DNA of 64,000 nucleotides from positions 3,162,001-3,226,000 of the forward strand of contig NZ_AP022610.1 in assembly GCF_010729665.1 (NCBI RefSeq), written 5' to 3'. Under the pieces are notes generated by a model. That model did no database searches. It saw nothing but the letters and a program-made list of their open reading frames with translations, and had not been told where the DNA came from. This stretch comes from Mycolicibacterium madagascariense. GTDB lineage: Bacteria; Actinomycetota; Actinomycetes; Mycobacteriales; Mycobacteriaceae. A program made the translations under genes and the position numbers. Shown piece after piece: positions 37,499-46,426 of the stretch. Position 1 is the first letter of the stretch. The number at the start of each line of letters is the position of its first letter.

Positions 37499-39844
37499 TC
37501 ATCGTGTCGTGCCGTCCCAGGCGAACAGCACGCCCTCGTCGATCAGGCGATCGATCTCGTCGTCGGGCAGACCCAGGACGTTCGTGGCGATCGCGCGCGT
37601 CTGCTCACCCGGCATCGGCGCGGGGCGCAGCGGTGCATCGGCGACGTGCCGGAACGGGGCCGGGTGGGTCTCGGTCGTGATCGGCGCCGGAAACAGGGGG
37701 TGCGCCATCTCGGTGTACAGGCCCCGGAAGACGAGCTGCGGATCGGCGAGCACGTCCACCGCACGGTTCATCGGCCCGGCGGGCAGCCCGGCCTCCTGCA
37801 TCGTCGCGACGACGTCGTCCTTGGCCCGCGTCGCGGTCCACGCGGACACCGCCTGAACGAATTCGGTTCGCGCAGTGGGCAGGTCGGCACCGTCGAGCAC
37901 CTTGGCCAGTGCGGCGCGGTCGTCCTCGGACCGCACCGAGATCACGCACCACTCGTCGTCGCCCGCACACGGACAGACCGCATGGACGGCGTCGTCGGCG
38001 ACGACGTCGACGCCGGCCGCTCGTCCCCCGGCGACGGCGAAGGACGTGGCGAGTTGATTGACGGCCGCCTCGGCCTGCGAGACGTGCACGTGGGCGCCGG
38101 CCTCTCGACTCGCTCCGCCGATCAGCGCCGCGAGGGTGGCGATCGCGGTGATCCTGGCGACGACGTGGTCGGGGAAGATCGTGGTCGCGTCGAAGAAGCC
38201 GTCGTCGGCGTCCTCGGCCGTCCAGAGGTGGCTGATGCCGGTCGTGGCACGCACCAGCGGCCCGTAGCCCATCCGGTCGCTCCACGGTCCGGTCGCACCG
38301 AACGCGCTGCTCTCCGCAAGGATGATGCGCGGGTTCGACTTCAGGAGCTCGGCGTGGGAGAAGCCAAGGGCGGCAAGGGTTCCCGGCTTGAAGTTGGCGA
38401 AGACCGCATCGGAGACCGACACCAGTCGACGGAAGAGGTCGGCGCCGTCGCGGCTGCGCAGATCGAGCCCGAGGCTGACCTCGTTGCGGTGGGTCAGCGC
38501 CCACGACCGACTCATCGGCTGACCCGGCGGGGTCTGCCGCAGCCCGTCGGGATGGGCCGCGCTCTCCACCTTGACGACCTCGGCACCCAGGTCGGCGAAC
38601 AGCCGACCGAGTTCACCCCCCGCGACGATCACGCCGAGGTCGAGGATGCGCAGCCCGTCGAAGGGCCGCTCGCCGGGTGCGGCGTCGGCCGGGCGCACGT
38701 CGCGCGGCGCCGACCAGTCGGCCTCGCGGTCGTGGGACCCGATCGGGGCGGTGAGACCCGCGCGGACGCCGTCGATCACGAACGGTCCCGCGGGGACGGC
38801 CAGCGGCACGTCCGGCGCGATGGGCGTCTCGGTCAGCGCCCCCACGGCGCGGAAGTGATCGGAGTCCAGCGCCTCGGCCGGGGTCAGCACGGCCGCGATC
38901 GGGACGCCCCTGCGCTGGCCCTGCGCGACGAGGTCGTCCATGGTCTGCACGGCGAACAGGTCGGCGATCGCGGCGTTGATCGTCTCGGAGGCGCCGTATC
39001 GGCCGGCGATCGTGTCCAGCGCGGGGTCGGCGAGGTGCTCGGGTTCGCCCAGCCAGGCCCGCATGCCGCGCCACTGGCGCGCCGACAGCACGCAGATGCG
39101 CACGTAGCCGTCGCGGCACGCGAACGTCGGATAGATCTGTTGGTTGCGGGGGCGGCCGCGCCACAGCTGGTGGGAGGGCTTCTGCCCGACGGCCGCCTGT
39201 CCCTCCGATCCGAACGGCGGGTCCAGGGCTTGGACCACCGCCTCGAACCGGGAGAAGTCGATGTAATCGCCTCTGCCGCAACGCAATCGGTGGTAGTGGG
39301 CGACGAGTGCCACCCAGGCCGCCTGCACCGCGGCCGTCGCGGACGCGATGCCGTAGGGCGGCAGGACGGGTCGGCCCGCGGTGGGACCCGAGCGCGACAG
39401 CGCCGTCGACATGGCATAGAGCACCGCATCGGTGGCCTGCCACCCGGCCCGCGGACCCGCCGTGCCGAAGTCGGTCACCTCGACCACGACGAGGTGACCG
39501 AACGCGTCGGCGAGGCCGCGCGCCGACCTGCCGTACGCGTCGGAACCGAGCGGCCCGCTCGACACCACGACGTCGGCCTCGCCGGCAAGGGCCACGAACC
39601 GGTCGCGATCCTCGGCAGAGGCGGGGTCCAGCAGGATGCTGCGCTTGTTGGCGTTGTCGAGGGCGAACGCGACCGAGGCGTTCCCGACGGCGGGTCGGGC
39701 CGTTCGGTGCGGGGCACCGCCGGGTGGCTCGACCTTCAGGACGTCGGCGCCGAGGTCGGCGAGGAGCCTGCTCACCCCGTCCGACGCGGGGCCTCCGGCA
39801 TCCAGCACCCGCATCGACGCCAAGAGCTGACACCTGTCAAGCAT
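37499..39844 (-). CDS. Fused two-domain CaiB/BaiF-type CoA transferase (Rv1866 type)
   Basis: A 781-aa protein with two class III CoA-transferase domains in tandem. The first starts MRVLDAGGPASDGVSRLLADLGADVLKVEPPGG; the second starts near residue 390 (LRILDLGVIVAGGELGRLFADLGAEVVKVESA). Each has the nucleotide-binding RNKRSI- or RNEVSLGLDL-like strand. Most family members are single-domain (~400 aa), but this fusion is conserved in mycobacteria. It should move CoA between carboxylic acids. It is co-transcribed with the thiolase-like gene. Confidence 0.9.
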   Translation of the reverse strand: MLDRCQLLASMRVLDAGGPASDGVSRLLADLGADVLKVEPPGGAPHRTARPAVGNASVAFALDNANKRSILLDPASAEDRDRFVALAGEADVVVSSGPLGSDAYGRSARGLADAFGHLVVVEVTDFGTAGPRAGWQATDAVLYAMSTALSRSGPTAGRPVLPPYGIASATAAVQAAWVALVAHYHRLRCGRGDYIDFSRFEAVVQALDPPFGSEGQAAVGQKPSHQLWRGRPRNQQIYPTFACRDGYVRICVLSARQWRGMRAWLGEPEHLADPALDTIAGRYGASETINAAIADLFAVQTMDDLVAQGQRRGVPIAAVLTPAEALDSDHFRAVGALTETPIAPDVPLAVPAGPFVIDGVRAGLTAPIGSHDREADWSAPRDVRPADAAPGERPFDGLRILDLGVIVAGGELGRLFADLGAEVVKVESAAHPDGLRQTPPGQPMSRSWALTHRNEVSLGLDLRSRDGADLFRRLVSVSDAVFANFKPGTLAALGFSHAELLKSNPRIILAESSAFGATGPWSDRMGYGPLVRATTGISHLWTAEDADDGFFDATTIFPDHVVARITAIATLAALIGGASREAGAHVHVSQAEAAVNQLATSFAVAGGRAAGVDVVADDAVHAVCPCAGDDEWCVISVRSEDDRAALAKVLDGADLPTARTEFVQAVSAWTATRAKDDVVATMQEAGLPAGPMNRAVDVLADPQLVFRGLYTEMAHPLFPAPITTETHPAPFRHVADAPLRPAPMPGEQTRAIATNVLGLPDDEIDRLIDEGVLFAWDGTTR

Positions 39845-39938
39845 GCCGACCAGTATCGGTCAACGCCTTGCGTCGACGAGTGGCGGGGCGGGCAGCTCGG
39901 CATCACCGCCGATGAGCTGCGGCTACGTCGGCCGAACG

Positions 39939-39944
39939 TATAGT
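39939..39944 (+). promoter_or_regulatory. Candidate -10 element (TATAGT)
   Basis: TATAGT ends 10 bases before the ATG at 39955. This is a close TANNNT match and implies a very short 5' untranslated region for the CPBP protease gene. No good -35 is seen. Confidence 0.45.
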
Positions 39945-39954
39945 CGACCGGGTC

Positions 39955-40719
39955 ATGTCCGATCTCTCCGCTACCGACGCGCCGACCCATCCGCTGGTCG
40001 GCCAGCTATCGGCGCTGCACCACTTCCGCACCTATGCCGACGTCGGCATCGTCGTCGTGGTGCTGGCGTTGACCAACCTCCTCGCCCACTTCACCACGCC
40101 GTGGGCGAACGTCGTCGTGGTGCCCGTGGCTGCCGTCGCCCTGGTGGTGCTGGTTCGTTCGCGCGGACTGGGTTGGGCCGAACTCGGTCTCGGGCGGGAG
40201 CATTGGCGTTCCGGCGCCTGCTACGCGGGCGGCGCGGTGGCACTCGTCGCCACCGTCATCGCCGTCGGCGCGCTGCTGCCGTGGACGCGGCCGATGTTCC
40301 TCAACGACCACTACGCCACGATGTCGGGCGCACTCCTCGCGTCGTTGATCATCATTCCGCTGCAGACCGTCATTCCCGAGGAGTTGGCGTTCCGCGGGGT
40401 CCTGCACGGGGCGCTGGACCGCGCCTGGGGATTCCGCGGCGTCGCGGCGGCGGGATCGCTGCTGTTCGGCCTGTGGCACATCGCCACGTCGTTCGGATTG
40501 ACGAGCAGCAACGTCGGATTCACCGACCTGTTCGGGGCGGGTGCCGTCGGCATGATCGCCGGCGTCGTGATGGCGGTCATCGCCACGGGCGCGGCCGGCT
40601 TCGTCTTCACGTGGCTACGCAGGCGCAGCGGCAGCCTGCTCGCGCCGATCGCCCTGCACTGGTCGCTGAACGGCCTCGGCGCACTCGCCGCCGCGCTGGT
40701 CTGGCACCTGTCGACCTAG
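39955..40719 (+). CDS. CPBP-family intramembrane metalloprotease
   Basis: A 254-aa membrane protein with about seven hydrophobic segments. The CPBP (CAAX protease/Abi) motifs are all visible: PEELAFRG with the Glu-Glu and Arg (about residue 142), LLFGLWHIAT with a His, and PIALHWSLNG with the second His. Bacterial members act in signal or bacteriocin processing; the role here is unknown. Corresponding membrane genes exist near apa in M. tuberculosis. It is convergent with apa (28-base gap). Confidence 0.88.
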   Translation: MSDLSATDAPTHPLVGQLSALHHFRTYADVGIVVVVLALTNLLAHFTTPWANVVVVPVAAVALVVLVRSRGLGWAELGLGREHWRSGACYAGGAVALVATVIAVGALLPWTRPMFLNDHYATMSGALLASLIIIPLQTVIPEELAFRGVLHGALDRAWGFRGVAAAGSLLFGLWHIATSFGLTSSNVGFTDLFGAGAVGMIAGVVMAVIATGAAGFVFTWLRRRSGSLLAPIALHWSLNGLGALAAALVWHLST

Positions 40720-40747
40720 GTCATTCCCCCGGCGGGGACGGCCCGGC

Positions 40748-41671
40748 TCAGCCGCCCGGCGTCATCCCGGGGGGCGCGTCCGTCACCGGCACCGGAACGC
40801 CGATGCCCGCGCGGCCCGGCGGTGGGGGCGGCGCGTTCGGGTCGGGTTCGGGCGCAGGCGGCGGTGGCGGCGGCGTGTACGGGCGGATCGACTGCGCCAG
40901 TGCGGTAGCGGCGGCCTTGTCCACCGGGTGACCGGCCGACCCGAGCCACACGACGAACCACCGCTGCGGGTTGCGCTGCCGGACGGTGTCGGGGTCGGCC
41001 TGCCCCACGACGCCCGCCCAGATCTGGCCGTCGGGCTTGGTGGCGTCGGTGAACTTCACGTCGTAGGACGAGTAGGACCCCGGCATGCCCGCCGCGTCGA
41101 GCGGCCCGGCGGCCTGGTCCTGACGCGTCCCGGCGAACGGCATGAAGAACTCGCCCATGTCGGAGGCCAGGCGGATCGCGGCCTTGCCGTTGTCACTCTC
41201 CGAGCCCGCGAACAGCTTCAGATCGAGGCGGCCCAGCAGCACGCTGGTGTCCGACGGCGGCTGCGCACCCGGGTCGGGGATCTTGGTCAGCAGCGCCTGG
41301 CCGTAGGACAGCTGGGTGTTGTCGGAGACCTTCCAGCCCGCCGGGACGACGTAGCTGAAACCGCCGGCGGCATTGTTGACGCGGCCCGGCTCCGGGGGCG
41401 GCGGAGGTGGCGCCGCAGGGTCGGGCGGCGGCGCATTCGGATCGGCCGGTGGTGGTGCGGGTGCAGCGGGATCGGCCGCGACGGGCGCGGGCGCCGGGGC
41501 GGCAGCGGGGACGTCTGCGGGCGCGGGCGTCGGCGCGGGAGCCGGGGCCGGCGGGACGGGATCGGCGGAGGCGACCGGGCTGCCGAGGGACACCGACACG
41601 GCGGTGAGACCGGCGACGGCGGCCGCGGCCAGTGCCTTCGGGAGGCGCATGCCTCGTGGAGGGTGCTGCAT
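40748..41671 (-). CDS. apa: Ala/Pro-rich secreted antigen Apa (fibronectin-attachment protein)
   Basis: A 307-aa secreted glycoprotein-like antigen (Rv1860 family; 45/47-kDa, fibronectin-attachment). A signal peptide (ends SPVASA) is followed by a Pro/Ala-rich stretch (~38-92). The conserved globular domain (FSYVVPAGWKVSDNTQLSYGQALL ... GEFFMPFAGTRQDQ ... RWFVVWLGSAGHPVDKAAATALAQSIRP) comes next, then a short Pro-rich tail. In M. tuberculosis the Pro/Thr regions are mannosylated; here the tail has few Thr. The start is ATG 41671; ATG 41650 is possible. It lies beside modC, as in M. tuberculosis. Confidence 0.92.
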   Translation of the reverse strand: MQHPPRGMRLPKALAAAAVAGLTAVSVSLGSPVASADPVPPAPAPAPTPAPADVPAAAPAPAPVAADPAAPAPPPADPNAPPPDPAAPPPPPPEPGRVNNAAGGFSYVVPAGWKVSDNTQLSYGQALLTKIPDPGAQPPSDTSVLLGRLDLKLFAGSESDNGKAAIRLASDMGEFFMPFAGTRQDQAAGPLDAAGMPGSYSSYDVKFTDATKPDGQIWAGVVGQADPDTVRQRNPQRWFVVWLGSAGHPVDKAAATALAQSIRPYTPPPPPPAPEPDPNAPPPPPGRAGIGVPVPVTDAPPGMTPGG

Positions 41672-41684
41672 GGGGAAGAAACTA

Positions 41685-41702
41685 CCGTGTTACAGCCGTG
41701 AC
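41685..41702 (-). promoter_or_regulatory. Possible MtrA-type direct repeat upstream of apa
   Basis: Read on the minus strand, two adjacent 9-mers (GTCACGGCT and GTAACACGG) resemble the loose tandem GTCACAGCG motif reported for MtrA. They lie 14-31 bases upstream of the apa ATG. The match is weak and could be chance. Confidence 0.2.
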
Positions 41703-41845
41703 GCAAGTGTGAATTGCTGCGAGAGTGCAAGTTTAGATATTTGCTGGTACGACGACGCAGCTGACAGAGACATGGGCGTACCATTGCTGGCGGCACCTAC
41801 CGTGCAACCCTGCTACCCGGTTGATCGTGTCGCTCGCTCAGACCG

Positions 41846-42928
41846 TTACCGCACCGCGTGAATCGTCACCTCCTGCGCCTTGACCGCGAAGTAGACGCGC
41901 TCGCCGGGTCCGAGCCGCAGCTCCGCGGCCGACTCCGCGGTGATGTCGGCCGACAGGCCCGGTGACCCGTCGGGGCGGTCCTCGGCGCGCACCCGGATGG
42001 CCGGCCCCCGGCCGTCGAGCTCGGCGACGACCACCTCGACGGTGTTGCGCGGGCTGCCGTGCGGCGGGTCGCGGTACACCGCCACCGCCGAGGGATGGAA
42101 CGTCGCGACCACGGGATCGCCCGGCGTGACGTCGGCGGCCTCGCGGCCGTGCCAGATCTGCCGCGAATCGGTGACCAACGTCGCGTTCGGTCCGGCCCGG
42201 CCGCTGACGAGGTTCACCCCGGCGAATCGTGCCCCGAAGTGACTGCGCGGGGCCGCCAGCACCGCGGCCGTGCGACCGGACTCGACGACGCGACCCGCCT
42301 CGAGCACCACCACGTGGTCGGCGAGCGTGACGACGTCCAGCAGATCGTGCGTGACGAGCACCGAGCACCGGCCGTCGCGCGCCAGGACGCGTCGCAGCAC
42401 GCGCCGCATGGCGCTAGCCACCCCGACGTCCAGCCCGGTCAGCGGTTCGTCGAGCAACAGCACGTCCGGCTCGGCGGCGAGCGCGCGGGCCAGCGCGACG
42501 CGTCGGGCCTGCCCGCCTGAGAGTTGGCGCGGTGCGCGGTCGGCCAGGTCGGCGGCCTCGACCTCGCCGAGCCAGTGGGTGGCCGCGGCGCGGGCGTCCC
42601 TGCGCGTCGCGCGCCGCCCGTTGCGCGCGCCGAACGCGACGTTGGCGATCGCCGACAGATGCGGGAACAGCAGGCCGTCCTGCATGAGGAGCCCGACGCG
42701 GCGGTCGTGGGTGTCGACGGCGACACCGGTGGCGGTGTCGGTGAGCACGCGATCCCCGACGCGGACCGCTCCGCCGTCGGGCCGCACCAGCCCCGCGATG
42801 ACCTGCAGCACGGTCGACTTTCCGGCGCCGTTGGGACCGAGCACCGCGAGCACCTCGCCCGCGGCGACGCTGAACTCGACGTCCACGTCGCGGTGCGCGA
42901 CGACCGCCCGCAGGTCGAGACCGCTCAC
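41846..42928 (-). CDS. modC: Molybdate ABC transporter ATP-binding protein
   Basis: A 360-aa ATPase. The N-terminal domain has Walker A GPNGAGKS, signature LSGGQARRVALARAL and Walker B VLLLDEPLTGLD. The C-terminal ~90 residues form a Mop-like molybdate-binding domain (NTVEVVVAELDGRGPAIRVRAED ... ADITAESAAELRLGPGERVYFAVKAQEVTIH). It powers molybdate import. It follows modB by 3 bases in a modA-modB-modC order. Confidence 0.95.
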   Translation of the reverse strand: MSGLDLRAVVAHRDVDVEFSVAAGEVLAVLGPNGAGKSTVLQVIAGLVRPDGGAVRVGDRVLTDTATGVAVDTHDRRVGLLMQDGLLFPHLSAIANVAFGARNGRRATRRDARAAATHWLGEVEAADLADRAPRQLSGGQARRVALARALAAEPDVLLLDEPLTGLDVGVASAMRRVLRRVLARDGRCSVLVTHDLLDVVTLADHVVVLEAGRVVESGRTAAVLAAPRSHFGARFAGVNLVSGRAGPNATLVTDSRQIWHGREAADVTPGDPVVATFHPSAVAVYRDPPHGSPRNTVEVVVAELDGRGPAIRVRAEDRPDGSPGLSADITAESAAELRLGPGERVYFAVKAQEVTIHAVR

Positions 42929-42931
42929 CGG

Positions 42932-43735
42932 CTACTGCCAGCCACTGGCCCCACCCGCCCGGATCCTGCGGCTGCCCAGCCCCACGACGACGACGGCGGC
43001 GACGCCGACGAGCAGCACCGACAGCGCCACGGCGGCGTCCGCGTCGACCTCGCGCTGCAGATAGATCTCCAGCGGCAGGGTCCTGGTCACCCCCTCGCGC
43101 GATCCGGCGAACGTCAGCGTCGCACCGAACTCCCCGAGCGCCCGCGCGAACGCGAGCACCGCGCCCGACGCCAACCCGGGGGCCAGCAGCGGCAGCGTCA
43201 CCCGCCACCACACCGCGCTCGGTCGCGCGCCCAGGGTGGCGGCGACGACCTCGTAGTCCGATCCCACCGTCCGAGCGGCACCCTCGAGCGCGATGACGAG
43301 GAAGGGCAGCGACACGAACGTCTGGGCGAGCACCACGGCGGTCGTGGAGAACGCGATCTGAATTCCCGCCGCGTCGAGGTATCTGCCGAGCAGGCCGAGC
43401 CGTCCGAACGCGTACAGCAGGGCGATGCCGCCGACGACCGGCGGCAGCACCAGCGGCAGCAGGATCAACGGTCGCAACCACCGGACCACGCGAGAACTGC
43501 TGCGCGCCAACACCATTGCCATCGGCACCCCCAGCACGACGCACAGCGCCGTGCTGGCCAGCGCGGTCTGCAGGCTCAGCCGCAACGCCGTGACCGACGA
43601 CGCGCTGGTGACCAGCGACCAGAACTGCGACCACTCGACCTTGACCGCCATGGCCACCAGCGGGAAGACCACGAAGAGCGCGCCGACCGCGGCCGGCACC
43701 AGGGTCCAGCGCGGCAGGCCGCCCGTGCGCGTCAA
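42932..43735 (-). CDS. modB: Molybdate ABC transporter permease
   Basis: A 267-aa permease with about six membrane segments and the EAA-like loop ([30 protein letters not shown]). The start is taken as TTG 43735 because it overlaps the modA stop (TTGA) and gives the family's usual length near 264 aa; no better start is seen upstream in frame. Specific for molybdate by context. Confidence 0.88.
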   Translation of the reverse strand: MTRTGGLPRWTLVPAAVGALFVVFPLVAMAVKVEWSQFWSLVTSASSVTALRLSLQTALASTALCVVLGVPMAMVLARSSSRVVRWLRPLILLPLVLPPVVGGIALLYAFGRLGLLGRYLDAAGIQIAFSTTAVVLAQTFVSLPFLVIALEGAARTVGSDYEVVAATLGARPSAVWWRVTLPLLAPGLASGAVLAFARALGEFGATLTFAGSREGVTRTLPLEIYLQREVDADAAVALSVLLVGVAAVVVVGLGSRRIRAGGASGWQ

Positions 43736-44517
43736 GGCTTGGCGAAGCCCGCCTGCGACAGCGTCTGCTGCCCCGCCGGCCCGGTCACCAGATCGATGAA
43801 CTTCTTCGCCTCGTCCGCGTTGGTCGTGGTCTTGAGTACCGCGATCGGATAGGTGTTGACCGCCGCGGCGGACTCCGGGAAGTCGACCTCGGTGACCTTG
43901 CCCGCCGCGCCGAGGGCGTCGGTGACGTAGACGAGTCCGGCGTCGGCCTGACCGGTGGTGACCTTGGTCAGCACGTCGGTCACCTGCGACTCCTCGCTGA
44001 CCGGGTTGAGCGTGACCTTCGTCGCCTGCTCGACGGTCTTGGTCGCCGACCCGCACGGGACCTGCGGCGCGCAGACGACGACGTCCAGGCCCGGTGTGGC
44101 GAGGTCGGCGAACGACGCGATCTTCTTCGGGTTGCCCGGCGGGGTGACGATGACCAGCGTGTTGGAGGCGAAGTTCACCGGGGCGCCCGACAGCAGCCCC
44201 GCCGCGCCGGCCTTGTGCATGTTCTTGGTGTCCGCGGAGGCGAACACGTCGGCCTTCGCGCCCTGCGTCAGCTGGGTCACCAGGTCCAAGGAGCCCGCGA
44301 AGGTGAAGTCGACCTTCCAACCGGGGTTGTCCTTGGAGAACTGCTGACCCAGGTCGGTGAACGACTTCTTCAGCGAGGCCGCCGCGTAGACGGTGAGCGA
44401 GCCACCGGCGGGCGCGGTGGTCGAGCTCGATCCGCTCGACGACGTCGACCCGCACGCGGTCAGAGCGGCCAGGAGGATTACCGACACAGCGCAGGCCAGG
44501 CCGCGGATTCTCGTCAC
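43732..44517 (-). CDS. modA: Molybdate-binding lipoprotein
   Basis: A 261-aa solute-binding lipoprotein with lipobox [10 protein letters not shown]. The mature domain starts [20 protein letters not shown], the ModA signature, and includes [14 protein letters not shown] and [17 protein letters not shown] 44517 is chosen since the signal peptide ([18 protein letters not shown]) starts there and the length matches M. tuberculosis ModA; further in-frame codons upstream add a non-signal-like segment. Confidence 0.93.
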   Translation of the reverse strand: MTRIRGLACAVSVILLAALTACGSTSSSGSSSTTAPAGGSLTVYAAASLKKSFTDLGQQFSKDNPGWKVDFTFAGSLDLVTQLTQGAKADVFASADTKNMHKAGAAGLLSGAPVNFASNTLVIVTPPGNPKKIASFADLATPGLDVVVCAPQVPCGSATKTVEQATKVTLNPVSEESQVTDVLTKVTTGQADAGLVYVTDALGAAGKVTEVDFPESAAAVNTYPIAVLKTTTNADEAKKFIDLVTGPAGQQTLSQAGFAKP

Positions 44518-44587
44518 GGTCAGAAACCCTATGACAGGCCTGCGACAGTGTCCCGAAGAGTCCGCGTGGCGCGTTACCACGGCTAGC

Positions 44588-44599
44588 TACTGTCCAGTA
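44588..44599. promoter_or_regulatory. Short inverted repeat between divergent modA and SDR genes
   Basis: TACTG-TC-CAGTA is an inverted repeat in the 131-bp region between modA (minus) and the SDR-like gene (plus). It could be an operator for either gene; no regulator is assigned. Confidence 0.3.
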
Positions 44600-44648
44600 A
44601 CGTAGGTGGCGACTCGCTGGGTTCAGCGTCGAACACGAGGAGGTCGTG

Positions 44649-45323
44649 ATGACTGATGTGCTGCTCACCGGTGGTGACACCGAACTCGGACGCACCATCG
44701 CCCAGGGTTTCCGCGACGCCGGACACCAGGTCGTGATCGCCGGTGCGCGCCGCGACGATCTCGAGGTCGCCGCCAAGGAGCTCGACGTCGAGTCCCTCGT
44801 CTTCGACAACACCGACGCCGCGAGCCTCGAGCAGGCCCGCGCGCAGTTCCCCCATCACCTCGACACCATCGTCAACGTGCCCGCCCACCTCGGCGACAAG
44901 GGCGATCCGCGCACCCACACCCTGACCGAACGCGCCGCGGCGTGGCGCGCGGCGATGGACGCGACGGTGCTGTCGGCCGTGCTGACCGTGCAGATCCTCG
45001 GGGACCACCTCCGGTCGGGTGGCTCGATCGTCAACGTCGTCGCGGACAACGCCACCGAGGGCAGCCCCGAGGCCGCGATCAAGGCGGCGCTGTCGAATTG
45101 GACTGCGGGACAAGCGACTCACTTCGGCATCCGGGGCATCACGATGAACGCGGTGGCCTCGGGCCGCGGCGCCGAGCCGGGGTACGACGGCATCCCGCGG
45201 ACGTCACCGTCGGTGGCCGCCGAGATCACCCGGCTGGCGCTGTTCCTCACCACGCCCGCAGCGCGGCACATCACCGGGCAGACCCTGCACGTCAGCCACG
45301 GCGCGCTCGCGACGTTCGCCTAG
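44649..45323 (+). CDS. SDR-fold protein with altered active site (Rv1856c type)
   Basis: A 224-aa SDR-like protein. The glycine motif is altered ([12 protein letters not shown] rather than TGxxxGxG). At the usual YxxxK position the sequence reads PEAAIKAAL: the Lys is kept but the Tyr is missing. [15 protein letters not shown] and the C-terminal [20 protein letters not shown] are SDR-like. It is probably inactive as a classical reductase or uses another mechanism. ATG 44649 is preferred because GAGGAGG precedes it at normal spacing; GTG 44646 is one codon earlier. Confidence 0.8.
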   Translation: MTDVLLTGGDTELGRTIAQGFRDAGHQVVIAGARRDDLEVAAKELDVESLVFDNTDAASLEQARAQFPHHLDTIVNVPAHLGDKGDPRTHTLTERAAAWRAAMDATVLSAVLTVQILGDHLRSGGSIVNVVADNATEGSPEAAIKAALSNWTAGQATHFGIRGITMNAVASGRGAEPGYDGIPRTSPSVAAEITRLALFLTTPAARHITGQTLHVSHGALATFA

Positions 45324-45399
45324 GGCCGCCAGATATTCCCGCTTCGCGGACAGCGAAACGGGGTGCCGGTTCCGTTTAGGCGTGCCTAGGGTCTGATCC

Positions 45400-46329
45400 A
45401 TGACGATTCGACTCGGACTACAGATCCCCAACTTCTCCTACGGCACCGGGGTCGAGGAACTCTTCCCCACCGTCATCGCGCAGGCCCAGGAGGCCGAGGC
45501 CGCCGGCTTCGACTCGGTCTTCGTGATGGACCACTTCTACCAACTGCCCGGTCTCGGCACCCCCGATCAGCCGATGCTCGAGGCGTACACCACGCTGGGC
45601 GCGCTCGCCGCGTCGACCGAGAAGGTCCAGCTCGGGACTCTCGTCACCGGCAATACCTACCGCAACCCCACGCTGCTGGCCAAGGCGATCACCACCCTGG
45701 ACGTCATCAGCCAGGGTCGCGCCATCCTCGGCATCGGCACGGGCTGGTTCGAACTCGAGCACGACTCGCTCGGCTTCGACTTCGGCACGTTCACCGACCG
45801 GTTCAACCGGCTCGACGAGGCACTGCAGATCATCCTGCCGATGCTGAAGGGGGACCGCCCGACCTTCACCGGAAAGTACTACCGCACCCAGGAGGCCATG
45901 GCGGAGCCCCGCTTCCGCCCCCACCTCCCGCTGATGATCGGCGGCAGCGGCGAGAAGAAGACGATTCCGTTGGCGGTCAAGCACTTCGACCATCTCAACA
46001 TCATCGCCGGGTTCGACGAACTGCCCCGCAAGATCCAGGTCATCAAGGATCGCTGCGAGGACGTCGGCCGCGATCCGGCCACGCTGGAGACCAGCATGCT
46101 GGCCATCGTCATCATCGACGAGAAGGTGACCGCCGACGACATCCCGGAGGACTTCCGGCAGCAGGCACTGTTCGGCAGTGCGGAGTCGATCGCCGAGCAG
46201 ATCAAGACCAAGGTGTTCGACGCGGGGGTCGACGGAATCATCATCAGCCCGGTGACGAGCTTGAACGGCTACCAACCGGGTAATGCCACTGCGGTAGCCG
46301 AGAAGCTGAAGCCGTACCTGGCCGGGTGA
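45400..46329 (+). CDS. LLM-class F420-dependent oxidoreductase (Rv1855c type)
   Basis: A 309-aa luciferase-like protein: LGLQIPNFSYGTGVEEL, AEAAGFDSVFVMDHFYQLPGLG, LGTLVTGNTYRNP, ISQGRAILGIGTGWFELEHDSLGFDFG. The last pattern is typical of mycobacterial F420-dependent oxidoreductases. Substrate unknown. TAGGGT at 45387-45392 is a -10-like element ending 7 bases before the ATG, so the message may be leaderless. It lies between the SDR-like gene and ndh, as in M. tuberculosis. Confidence 0.9.
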   Translation: MTIRLGLQIPNFSYGTGVEELFPTVIAQAQEAEAAGFDSVFVMDHFYQLPGLGTPDQPMLEAYTTLGALAASTEKVQLGTLVTGNTYRNPTLLAKAITTLDVISQGRAILGIGTGWFELEHDSLGFDFGTFTDRFNRLDEALQIILPMLKGDRPTFTGKYYRTQEAMAEPRFRPHLPLMIGGSGEKKTIPLAVKHFDHLNIIAGFDELPRKIQVIKDRCEDVGRDPATLETSMLAIVIIDEKVTADDIPEDFRQQALFGSAESIAEQIKTKVFDAGVDGIIISPVTSLNGYQPGNATAVAEKLKPYLAG

Positions 46330-46426
46330 ACACTTGCCCGCGTAGGTGACGTCACCGCGCCGTGCGGAAGCCCTCCGACTAGCCTAGGGATCGTACCGAG
46401 TAGGTTTTCGCACGCGAGGAGCAGCA

